Part shown: positions 20,961-33,194 of the stretch, in pieces
Numbering within the stretch: position 1 is the stretch's first letter
How the letters are laid out: every line of letters begins with the position of its first letter
Assembly: GCA_947179395.2 (NCBI GenBank)
Contig: OX359289.1
Location: forward strand, 94,678,719 to 94,742,718
Direction of reading: 5' to 3'
DNA from: Pulicaria dysenterica
Taxonomy: Eukaryota; Streptophyta; Magnoliopsida; Asterales; Asteraceae
DNA: 64,000 bases
Program-made: the position numbers and the translations under genes
Notes under the pieces: model-generated
The model's database searches: none
Seen by the model: only the letters and a program-made list of their open reading frames with translations
Told to the model about the DNA's origin: nothing

Positions 20961-23900
20961 AATTTCCATGACTGATCTGCATGTTAACTCAATATCTTAT
21001 TTTTTAAAATATTAATTCTATTCGTGTTTTATAATTATTTAATATCTTTTAACTAATGTTTAATATTTTAAAAACTAATCCGTGTATCATATGAACATCT
21101 AATTCTTAGTTTTCTTTCCCGCTGCAACGCACGGGTAAATCTTTTAACTCGTTGGAAAATATCCCTAGGGAAATTAATGATAGTAGCAATAATGTTATAT
21201 ATGCAAAGTTAAGTTTGGATGTATATCCAATTGGTGATTAAGACGTACAACAGAATACCACGACTAATTAAATACGAAAACATAATTAAGCATAAAAGTG
21301 ATTTAAAGTACACAACAATCACTCTTAAAAATTAACTAAGACTAATTAAAGTTTTTTTAAAGATAATATACCGACTAAATCTTCTCAATTTTCTATAATA
21401 AGATTTGTTAGTTTCATATTAAGTACGCAACAATAAATATTTGTATAAGGCACGATGTTAAATACAAACTCAAGCTATTTTAAAATTTTGCACACATAAT
21501 TACTTATAATATAATTTTTATTGATTATAAATCAAGAATTACATGTACGTGAAAAATAGAAATTTCAAATACAATAAAATATGGCAACAATTTTATTTAA
21601 CACATAAACTAGCTTCCCTAAGACAATTAATGCCGGTGTTCACATGAGCGAGTTTCTACAATATACTAACTCTAGACTTGCTTCGCTTAAAAGCTTAGCT
21701 TGTTCTTCGAGTATTTTCCGGTGTTCAAAAGTATGTTAAAATCTGGACTTTTGCATGTGTATATATACACGAAGAAAGCTTTGGTTGTTAAAAGTAAAGT
21801 GGCATAAAGAAAAAATATTTTATTCATAGATTTAGTTGTGAAAAGTATTGTTATTTTAATCAGGTTTCTAATTAAATAAAATTATTTTTTGAATAGTACA
21901 TCTCACGAACAATATTTAAATATTATATTTCATATGTTTTTGTCTTGTAAAGCGAGATTTCTCTTTCCATGCTTAATACTTTAATCAACTTTATATCTTT
22001 ACTTTCCTAAACATGTTCTTGGCCATGCTTTTATACTTGACAAGATCTTCGAGATCTTCTTTCGAATGTAAATTTAATCTTTTTCAAATATTAAAGTTCT
22101 ATTTTTTTTTGTTCTATTTCGCAAAACAGAAGGGTGAAAATAATTTTACAAGTAGATTATCTAAGGATGTAATAAACAACACATGTACTCAGTTGATCAT
22201 TCTATATACAGTTGATCAAATGAATTGTTAGCTTATCAATCTTTATGCTCAGCTGAGAAACATAAGTTGTCTCGGCTGATCATATAGAGTGATTAGCTTA
22301 TCATACATAGCTAAAGTAGGTTAAGGGGTACTTAGCTGATCTTTCGGGCACTCAGCTGATCTTTTTGGTCACTCATTCATATGGTTTTATCTTGTTTCTT
22401 GCTTAGTTGACCTCAGTTGAAGGTGTTAGCTGATCCATCCAATGTACTTAGCTGTTCTTAGTAGTTACTTTTTAACTTAGTAAAATTACAAGTCTAACCT
22501 TAATAACACATGTTAAGATAAAATTCTAGTGTAACTAAAACATTGATTTTATTAACATCAAATCATATTTATTTTAATAGAAAGCTTTGATTAATTGGGA
22601 GTTAAAATGGTTCTCTTCAAGAGAACTTGAACCATCAACTTCTTGTAGAAAGACACCTTTCACCGACACTTGTTGAACTATAAGCCCTTTTTGATAGACA
22701 AATTCCTAGTTAGTCGTATATATGCAAGTGGTAATACATATAAGATATTTTGTAACTTAAAAGGGGTATATATAATTTCATATATGCATCTCTTGAATTG
22801 TAAAATATCTTATATATTCAAAGAATGTTTTAAAATCACTATATTTTATGTATCAAAAACTTATACATTAAGTATATAAGATTTTTGTAACTTAAACGGA
22901 CATATATGATATTTTCTTTAATACACATATACGCACATTGCACAATAAAGGGCAACTTGGTGCACATGATAGACGTACGTTGTTTCCATGATTCAAACGA
23001 TCCAATGGATTACCTTATTTACACATGCCACAAAAGAGTATATAATTTTAATGGACGTCCAAATCCAAACCCAAAAACTTATATTACTTGTGATGTCAAC
23101 TGAAGATTCAAAACAATTTGACAACAAAATTAAACATCATATATATACCTCTGGATTACTTAGAATCACTTTGTGTTGACATACACTAGTAGTGCTAAAA
23201 CTTTATTCTTGATTGTGAACCATAGCGATATCAAAGTTCACCAACATTATACTATACTTATAGTATCATATATGTTTACTTGAAGTTCATGTGTAAAAAA
23301 CTAATAGTATTATGACATATATATAGCTATATATAGATGAGAGACCATTTATTACAATGAAATGAAAAGGTTGCTTATATTTCCTAAATACATCAAGGCG
23401 TACTCTTCGCCTTGCTTTGATATGGATGTCGGGCTCTTGAGGTACTAGAGGAACTATTATGAAGACCGTTACACTTGGCCGAAACGGTTACAAGGGAAAG
23501 CGGATTTAGGACAATAATAATCATGCAATTCAATTCACATAGACTCATATTTCCCAAATGCTCTAAACATATATTTGATTATTTGAGTCCGATTAATGTT
23601 GATTTCCCTATAAGTTGATTGATTAACTCTCATTCAATCTCTCGCAATGCTAAAACACCTTTATTAGAATTTTTCATTTATAAGCCTATGAATTAATTAA
23701 TACTTCTCAATTTATTGCTTCAATTGTACAATCAACTTTCATGTCACCTCTTTTTCTAGGTTATTGGTCCTTTAAGCAATTAACAAGATTATTGGTTCAT
23801 GATTTCAACCCTTATCTCTAGGGAGTTGTCTACTACATCACCTAAACGAAAAGTAGAAAGATTAGGCAACTATGGTGTTCCCATGTCCTATAAATACATG

Positions 23901-24266
23901 CAACTAGCAAATCAAACAAGCAAAGGTTAAAGCTAGAAGCTATAATGGGTCTTTAATTTTCACAATATTGTAACTCTTTGAATCTATCTTAAGTAACTGG
24001 TTACTTCAATTCTAGTTTGTATAAGTAAAATATGACCAAAACATTAAAGGTATGTCGAAGATGACAACTTTTTTTCATTTTCTTCACCATAATTTACCAA
24101 TTTCTCCATTTCTTTTTTCAACAGCCCTAAACACTTAATATAACAAATTAAGTCATAATTACCATAATTTACTATAAAAATCATTACAATGACGGGATAT
24201 CAAATATATAGCATGTGTAGATATTAGCTGAAATCAACTATGTATATTATGCAACGAAACTAACTA
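20961..24266. other. Intergenic sequence without a recognised gene
   Basis: AT-rich, with no coherent coding frame. A cpx-like hairpin, cccgctgcaacgcacggg, lies near 21118-21136. A patch repeating agctgatc/agttgatc words spans about 22190-22440. A TATA-like cctataaataca at 23888-23899 is followed by an A-rich leader, but the first ATG (23944) is closed after three codons. Confidence 0.5.
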
Positions 24267-24417
24267 CTCCCTTCATCACAAAGTTAAGTTCCATAGACAA
24301 ATAAAACACACAGTCTAAGATAATGCAATTGATATGAGATTTAATTAGTGAAAATGTCATTTTTAGCCTTACATTTAATGCATCTTTGACTTTTAACATA
24401 TGTAATAATTTTAATTT
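24267..24417. mobile_element. Possible Stowaway left part, split by Mutator-like arms
   Basis: Starts ctcccttcatcacaaagt after TA. A candidate partner end lies at 37476-37594 (complement cttcctccggcccaatatca, then TA). If they pair, everything from 24418 to 37475 was inserted into one small MITE. The termini are only loosely similar, so confidence is low. Confidence 0.3.
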
Positions 24418-24886
24418 GAGTTAATTACCAGTTTGGTCTATGGGTTACTTTTATGTTACAAAAGTATTTGGTTGGTTCTTACTATAGTAGCAAAGTTGTA
24501 TTATACCTAGTCCTTTAACCACCAAAAGTAACAGCAGTCTTAGTGTTAAATATTTTAAAATGACCATTTCGCCCTTTTGTAACATTACTAAGTTCATCTG
24601 GTTTTTAAATAATTTCGTGTTGAGTCATTTAACAACAACAACAGTACACAATCCCGCATTGAGTACTTTAAACTTTTTCTTAAATAATATACTATATAAA
24701 CCTGAATATTTATTATTGTACTATATAATATTTTTCAATAATTTACTATATATATAATAGTAATTATTATATTTTATTTTTACTATTACTATCATTATTT
24801 TATTTTAGTATCTTTAATATGGATCGTGATGTTCTGTTATTGTACATTAACCTTTCATAAATTGGTGTTATAATATACTAGTAATA

Positions 24887-24890
<4 letters not shown>
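24418..24890 (+). repeat. Left arm of a Mutator-like inverted repeat
   Basis: Begins gagttaattaccagtttggt and shares tagcaaagttgtat, ataccta, aaaagtaac, aaaatgaccatttcgccctttt and ttcataaattggtgttataa with the complement of 37015-37475. The end resembles the Mutator-like TIR at 48688. The preceding 9-mer is ttttaattt; that after the partner arm is ttttaacta (7 of 9 match). Confidence 0.65.
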
Positions 24891-24891
<1 letters not shown>

Positions 24892-24944
<53 letters not shown>

Positions 24945-24945
24945 T
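24892..24945. repeat. (AT)n microsatellite
   Basis: Uninterrupted AT repeat of about 54 bp at the inner end of the left Mutator-like arm. Confidence 0.95.
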
Positions 24946-24965
24946 TCTTATTTTTTTTATTCTTT

Positions 24966-26290
<1,325 letters not shown>

Positions 26291-26639
26291 GTAGACCACT
26301 AATTTAAAACTTCTAACTTTTACAAATCTTAACGAAAATTCACTTTCAGTTCCTAAAGATTCCTAACTTCAAATAATGAAATCCTTTGCTTTTAATCGAG
26401 TTATTAACAACATTTGGTGGGTTAAACTTCAGTTTTTGTTGATAATGGCCATTATTATAGTCATATTCATAATTTCTCTTATATGTGGTAACTAGTTAAT
26501 ACCTTTCGTTAAAAAGATTTCTTTGATGATCATGTGTTGAAAAGTGTTGAGGATTTTTGTTTGTTCTTTTGACTCTTTTGAATGTAGGAAAAGTTCTTTT
26601 CTGATTGCACACTTTTAAATAGATAGTATTAAGATTGTA

Positions 26640-27446
26640 GGGTAAATGTATGATGATGAGTGAGATTTAAAAGAATTCGGAGTTTTGATCGCATTCTTGT
26701 CCTACCTCACGTTCGACTGCGGTCGCCTCCAGATATACTTGTCCATTCTTTCATGGTCGCAGTGACATTTCTGACGGTTGACTGTCGTGTTTCAGCTAGT
26801 GATTCCTCTTTGTTTTCAGAGATTTTCTTCTTGGTTACCAAAAGTTCTTTTCCATTTTTAGCTAGTAATTCTCTCAACATTTTAACTTCATGTTTTAAAG
26901 ATTTATTTTTCTTATTTGCTTTAAAAAGTAATTTTTCACATTTGTTATACTTTTGTTTCAAATTAACATCAAACGGATCACAACTATAATAAGAGAGATA
27001 TCGAGATACCTCTTTTGTCTTATTAATCATAAGACATGTTTCATCGTCTTCTTTTTTATCACAACATTCAGTAATTCTATGATGACGTCTTTCTTCTCTT
27101 TCGGAGATGGAAGGTTCATTGTACTTCTTATCATTATCTTTGGAAATCTCATCTTGTATTTCCACTGTTGTTATGTCTCTGTCTACAATATTGGATTGTT
27201 CATCATCTTTATTTGTTATGTCATCTTCAACTGTTGTTGTGTCTCTGTCTACTACATTAATTTTGATTCACTGTTTTTCTTGAGGTAGGATAAATCATTT
27301 AAAGTTAGCTTTGTATTGTCGTTTGGTTGAAAATCATTATTTACAATAATTCTCCAAAGATCATAGTCTTTAGCCTTTACATAGGTTTCAAATATTTGTT
27401 TCCAATAGCGAAACTCAGTGGACTCAAACAAAGGTGGTATGGACAT
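26640..27446 (-). pseudogene. gag: Copia gag fragment (frameshifted)
   Basis: The N-terminus reads MSIPPLFESTEFRYWKQ at 27252-27446, typical of a copia gag start, followed by VKAKDYDLWRII. After a shift and loss of the middle of gag, a 152-codon frame (26707-27165) encodes a charged region with SYYSCDPFDV and a Lys/Leu-rich coiled-coil segment, as in the gag C-terminus of this copia lineage. The zinc knuckle was not found. A roughly 65-bp segment is duplicated near 27160-27260. A PBS lies about 115 bp upstream, confirming orientation. Confidence 0.8.
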
Positions 27447-27560
27447 GGAGCAACCCTCTTAATAGTTTCTATGTGTCATGGATCAAATCGAAATTTGAAA
27501 AGTTCAGTTTTTATAAATTTTATAAATCTTTATAAACTTTGAGCAAATTGAGGGCAACTT

Positions 27561-27572
27561 GCTCTGATACCA
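27561..27572 (-). promoter_or_regulatory. Primer binding site of the copia fragment
   Basis: The minus strand reads tggtatcagagc, the initiator-Met tRNA PBS, between the gag start at 27446 and LTR sequence beginning at about 27575. Confidence 0.85.
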
Positions 27573-27713
27573 ATTATAGAAACTAGATGAGGGAGTTGAA
27601 TAGTTTCTATGTCCACTTTTTAAAATTTTATTGCACAATAATAAATAATATTCATAATAGTATGCATAATATATAAACACAAGAATATATATATAAATAT
27701 ATGTATTTAGTGT

Positions 27714-30700
27714 CACTACTACAAAAATGACCTTCAGACCCGGTTTTTTAAGGCTTTCAGACCCGGTTTTGAAGGGGGCCTGAATAGGGGGGAGCCTGAA
27801 AGTCTATGATTCAGGCCCGGTTAAAAAACCGGGTCTGAAAGTCACTTTTAAGCCCGGTTTATATATAAAAAACAGGGTCTGAATGCTTCCTTATCAGGTC
27901 TAAATAGTCACTTTTAAGCCCTGTTTTTTAGTTAATTAACCGGGTCTGATTCTTTATGTTTTTTTTTTTTAAAAAAAATTTATTTTTTTGTTGTTTCGTG
28001 CTATAGTGAACCAACAATATTCAACCAACAAACAAAATAACAATTACATTACACAAATTGAATTCAAAGAAGCTCTATACAAACAAGAATAATCATGTAT
28101 CTTACACAAATATATTATATCAAAACAAACAAATATTACATCAAAAAATAAGGAACGCGACAAATATACAATTATAAACTATTGTAACACCCCTAAACAC
28201 TTCATCCTAACTTATACGCACTTGACTTATAATAACAATAAGAAACCTGGTTTATCTTTAGAAGATCACCCTCAAGAAGTCGAGTATTTGTTCCCCTTGA
28301 GTTTAATGCTGAGTATATAACATGGGACAAGTACGACCGGATCTTCCTCATTCCTTTTCCATTTTAAAGTACCTATAATTTCAATGACAAGTTATACAAT
28401 TATAGAGTAATCAATGACAAGAGATGGTTCAAATATGGAGTCGGGACATACCTTAGATGTTGAGAAATAAGAATAATATACACATCAATCTTTCACGCCT
28501 GTACAATCAAGCATAGCTTTGCATTATTTTTGTAAAACCTGAAGAAATAAAACATGAAGACAAATGCATGAAGAAATAGTAATTACATATAGATAGTTAT
28601 TACAAACATAAAACCCAAGTACCCAAAATCATAATTGCAAAAGAAACAATAACTACAAATAGATAGTTAACCTCCTTAGGATCTTACTAACTACAAATAT
28701 TATGACCAACTTAAATCAACTAAACTTCTGTTTTCAGATCCCTCAATTGATCATAATATAAACCACTAACCAGAAAATTATTTGGTTATATTGAAGTTAT
28801 TTTTATTGATTGGTCTTGTAATATATAAACCAGAAAATTGATACTTTGATAGCTGGAAAAGGTCTACCCAGATCAAAAAATTCAACAGTTGCATAAAACT
28901 TGACATGAACAACCATTGGCATAGCAAAATAATTGTCAAATGGGGTGCACAGATGGGTTAAAAGTGACTATAGCCACAACATCAGTAGAAGGTTTCTATC
29001 ATATTAATATGAGCACCTGAGAGGCTGAGAGACTATGTAAAAGTAAAAACATAATAAACAAACAAACAAACAAACAAACAATGATTCACCTCAAAACTTT
29101 ACTGATGAGCTACAAACTTCAAATGATCACTTTATGCTTTCTAATTTGTTTCCTTATTTCTTAGTCAAATATGACCTGTTGTAACAAAACAGACTTATGA
29201 TCCATTTATCAACTTAATTAGCTTCTGGTATCTAAATACAAAATAAAGTATACTCTTCCAGCTTCGAAACGACATATGGTACATCTTCTAACGATATAGC
29301 ATTGATTTTATATGATTTTTCAAAGTAAAAGTCTCAATACGACTTCTTTTTCGTTCCCAACCGATTATTATCTCTGTTTTGCTTCATTTCCAGGCCATAA
29401 AGACTTATTCTAACTCAAGAAAATGACCCTTACATATTGTAAGAGAATAGATACACAAACCCTTAAGATTTAGGTAAACCTTCTGATAAACAACTGAAAA
29501 TGGCAAACCTATTGCCTTAGTTTAGCCTAGTCTCATATTCATTGTGACCTTCACTATTGTTTCGATCATCATTTTACTGCCCTCAAACCATTTATTTAGA
29601 CCCACTTTTCCTTTAGAAAATCTGACCATAACATGTAGTACAAAATTCATGAGCTGTAACAATACTACTTAATTATAACAAACAACTTATGTTTGCAACA
29701 TGTGGTCTTAGATTGAATCAATTTCATACTAGCTTACTATATATCCTTTTAAGTATACTCATGGCTTCTGATTTCCCAGACACATAAATAAATTAGAAGA
29801 CTTACCCAAGTGCCACACAAAGCCTAGTAGCTTCAAAGATTTCAAGAACGCAAGAAATTACTTCCGGAACCACCAAATGTTGAAGTATAAGCTTAAGATT
29901 GAGGGTGCAGCCAAGTTTCTCCAAGTAGTTTCTTAGTTTTTTTCTGGATCTTTCTTGTTCCTAGACGTGAACAACAGCTGTAGCACTCCTTTATTGACCA
30001 TGGATTACTTAAGGAGGTACGAATCATCAACAAAAAAAAGCACCTAATTTACAATAAAAAAAACATTTCAAGAATGCTAGTATCTAAGTAAGATGAATCG
30101 GACATTTGGACTTAAATTAAAGAACATTTCATTTGATTTTGAAGCTTCACAAATTGATAAAAAAACACCAAAACAGAAAACAAACTCAAACCTCTATCCT
30201 TTCGGCGACCGGCGATGGAGAGTTGGCGACCGGCAAGTGGACACTGGACTGTGGACCGTGGGCGACGAACGACGGCAAGGACAGATCTGAAACAAGGTCG
30301 GCTTCGGCTTCGTCGTCGAGAGTGAGAATCAACAGGTCAACAAGGGCTTCTTCTTCGTCGTCGGCTTCTGCTTCTTCTTCGTCGTCAGAGAGTGAGAAGT
30401 GTTTGAAATGAATTTGGGAAATGGGAGGCGGGGTGGGAAAAGTCGATTGGGTGAAAACCCTAAGGGGCTGTTTGGTTGGATGGATTCCATAGGAATTGGT
30501 GAGAATTGGATTTTAATTCCAACCAAATCATGTGTTTGGTTTGACACAAGAAAAGGAATTGGATTTTGGAGGATGGAAAACATTCCCATAGATGATGGAT
30601 TTTGAAATCCTTCCACCCCCCTATGGATTTTGAAATCCATCCTCTCACTCCTTCTTCTTCTCTTCAGTTGATCATCATCAGAGATAAACACCACCCATTT

Positions 30701-31694
30701 TGGGCAACCGACGGCGACGGCGACCTTTGACAGCAACGGCGACAGCGACGGCGACCTTCGACAGCGATAGCAACGGCGACAGCGACCTTCGACAGTGGTT
30801 CGACGTCACTAGTGGTTCGACGTTCGACGTTGGTGGTTCGACTTTCGCTAGTGGTTCGACGTTCGACAGCGATTTAGGGTTTCGTTCGACCGATGGTGGC
30901 GGCGACGTAGGGTTTAGACGGTGGCAGCGACGTAGGGTTTAGACGGTTGTGGCGATTTAGGGTTTAGAAGGTGGCGACGATGGCGACCTCTGGTTAGGGT
31001 TTCACCGGTGGCGGCAATTTAGGGCTTACATGGTGGCGGCGACGTAGGGTTTAGACGGTTGCGGCGATTTAGGGTTTAGAAGGTGGCCGCGACGGCGACC
31101 TCTGGTTAGGGTTTCAACGGTGGCGGCGATTTTGGGTTTACATGGTGGCGGCGACGTAGATTCAAACGGTGGTGGGCGACTGTGGGGCGGCGGCGGCGGC
31201 AGTAAGGTGGTGGTGAAGGTAGCGATGGTGGTTTGTGGTGGGGAAGTCAATTCCATTTCCTAATACTACCAAACACAACAAGGAAGGATTTAGATTCAAA
31301 TTCCAAATCCTTCCAAATCCAATTCCTTCCTACAATCCAATTCCTTCAAAAAAGAATCCATCCAACCAAACAGCTCCTAAGTATTTAGTCCCGGTTTTAT
31401 AATAAAAAATAGGGTCTGAATCCGTTTGAAGTTTTAAGCCCGGTTTGCTTGTAAAAAACAGGGTCTAAATATGCTTATGCCTTATCTGATCCACTCAAAC
31501 CTAAGATTTAGACCCGGTTTTATTTCAATTAACCGGGCTTGAATGTTTTCTAGACCTTCAGACCCGGTTTTCTTTTAAGAAACCGGGTCTGAATCTTAAA
31601 AAACACGCGTTTAGCCTTTTTAGCCCGGTTTTAGGCCTTTTTTTAAAAAACCGGGTCTGAATAGGGGAGCCTAAATGTGTTTTTTGTAGTAGTG
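27714..31694. mobile_element. Non-autonomous CACTA element 2
   Basis: 3981 bp. The ends are cactactacaaaaatgacct and the complement of cactactacaaaaaacacat, flanked by tgt at 27711-27713 and tgt at 31695-31697. Both subterminal regions carry many copies, in both directions, of cagacccggtttttt (27735-27950 and 31385-31670), the usual transposase-binding array of CACTA elements. The interior (27960-30460) has no transposase; it is AT-rich and ends in a GC-rich cggcgacc stretch near 30200-30400. An (AAAC)n tract lies at about 29057-29084. It contains the Harbinger-type element at 30464-31377. Confidence 0.93.
30464..31377. mobile_element. PIF/Harbinger-type MITE with GC-rich core
   Basis: 914 bp. 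The left end ggggctgtttggttggatgg and the right end (complement ggagctgtttggttggatgg) form the TIR, flanked by taa at 30461-30463 and 31378-31380, the 3-bp duplication of this superfamily. The core is a degenerate repeat of gacggcgacc, gtggttcgacg and ggcgacgtagggtttagacg. The repeated agggttta words give telomere-like heptamers, but no true telomeric run. Confidence 0.85.
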
Positions 31695-31710
31695 TGTATA
31701 TTTATTGATA

Positions 31711-31755
<45 letters not shown>

Positions 31756-31759
31756 AAAA

Positions 31760-31846
<87 letters not shown>
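31760..31846. repeat. (AT)n microsatellite
   Basis: About 87 bp of AT repeat leading directly into the fold-back element at 31847. A shorter AT/GT tract precedes it at 31708-31757. Confidence 0.95.
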
Positions 31847-31851
<5 letters not shown>

Positions 31852-32260
31852 GGAAGTTCCATCGAGAACCAAAAAAAATGCGAGAACTGCGAGAACCGAT
31901 CTAAACCGTAAAATATCTACCAAACGACAAGATATTAAATTATGAAAATTATACCAAATATGCTCTTTAACATGACATTCATATTGCTATATATTTTTTT
32001 CAACAAAAAAAATTCGTTTTTGCCGGGTTTTTTTTTTCTATCACTATAAGGTATGTTACATATATGTAACGAATTTTTTTTGTTGAAAAAAATATAGCAA
32101 TATGGATGTCATATTAAAGAGCATATTTTTGTCGTTAATTTGGTATAATTTTCATAATTTAATATCTTTCCGTTTGGTAGATATTTTTGTTTTAAAAAAA
32201 TGGGGATCAGTTCTCGCAGTTCTCGCATTTTTTTTTTATTCTCGATGGAACCCTCCCCTA
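31847..32260. mobile_element. (TA)n-flanked near-perfect fold-back MITE
   Basis: Almost the whole 414 bp is one palindrome. Left tagagggaagttccatcgag and right (complement) taggggagggttccatcgag are the tips; arms share gcgagaactgcgagaac and the taccaaac...gatattaaattatg segment. The centre lies near 32050. The tips match the MITEs at 32281 and 38083, but the interior differs, so it is a separate subfamily with the same ends. (TA)n flanks both sides. Confidence 0.85.
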
Positions 32261-32280
32261 TATATATATATATATATATA

Positions 32281-32511
32281 TAGGGGAGGGTTCCATTGAG
32301 AACCGATTTTAATGCGAGAACCGCGAGAACCAATCTTAGCCGTTGATTTGATAAGTGGAATTAATGGATGGAGAGTGTGGGGGGATCAAGTGTGGCAGGG
32401 TGTATGTGAGGAATTCATGGGTGGGCAATGACATTGAAATAGGGGGAATTGGACGGCTCAGATTGGTTCTCGCGGTTCTCGCAATAAAAATGGTTCTCAA
32501 TTGAACTTCTT

Positions 32512-32515
<4 letters not shown>
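32281..32515. mobile_element. (TA)n-flanked MITE, copy 2
   Basis: 235 bp from taggggagggttccattgag to the complement of taggaagaagttcaattgag, with about 60 bp of inverted terminal sequence (gcgagaaccgcgagaaccaatct on both sides). It lies between a 20-bp (TA)n tract and one of about 90 bp (32513-32602). Confidence 0.87.
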
Positions 32516-32604
<89 letters not shown>

Positions 32605-32605
<1 letters not shown>

Positions 32606-33194
32606 TATATTCTTGACAGTAAAGTAAATGACTTGAAAGTAAATGCGTAAATGTAAGTGCAAGAATGTAAAGACAACAATGTAAATACTTGAAATGTAAA
32701 GGCAAGAATATTAAAGCAATAATTTATTAAGTGTAAGAATATAAATGCAAGAATGAAAGAGTTTAAGGGTTAGAGAGATGACACCAAGATTTATAGTGGT
32801 TCGGTTGAACTCCAACCTACATCAACTCATTGACCTCCGTCAAGAATTTCACTAGCAGAACGTGCAAAAGTTCTCTTAGACCGGAAGAGATCACCGAATA
32901 CAATCGCCTTTGTATGGTAGGTGACAACCACTCCAAGCTCTAATCCAAGAGCTCAAATGTGTTCTTCACCAAGAACACTAATCTTCTTCAACAAGAAGAT
33001 ATGAACAAGTTCTTCCCCAAGAACTTGAACAATAAACACAAGTGGGGAATAGTCAAACCTACAAATAACAGTGTTGTTCTTCCCACAAGAACAACCACAC
33101 AAATATCATAAATCACCAACAATTGTGTATACAACAATCACTCACAAACAATGAGAGGTAAGTATATGAATATGAAGATGAAGATCTCTCTCTA
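32605..33194 (-). repeat. Copia LTR segment
   Basis: Middle part of the LTR described at 27575. It includes a block of arrays such as gaatgtaaagacaacaatgt and agaacttgaac words, and ends at ctctctcta, where the gypsy LTR was inserted. Confidence 0.5.

Noticed and set aside
21118..21140. cccg...cggg hairpin as a second Helitron 3' end
   Set aside because: The hairpin resembles that at 13953, but the bases after it give ctcg rather than a CTRR terminus, and no helicase sequence lies nearby.
23888..23950. TATA box and leader of a gene
   Set aside because: The cctataaataca context looks promoter-like, but the first ATG frame closes after three codons and no downstream exon is recognisable.
30700..31256. 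Glycine/proline-rich open frames in GC-rich sequence
   Set aside because: They lie in the repeat core of the Harbinger-type MITE; the peptides follow the repeat and overlap on both strands.
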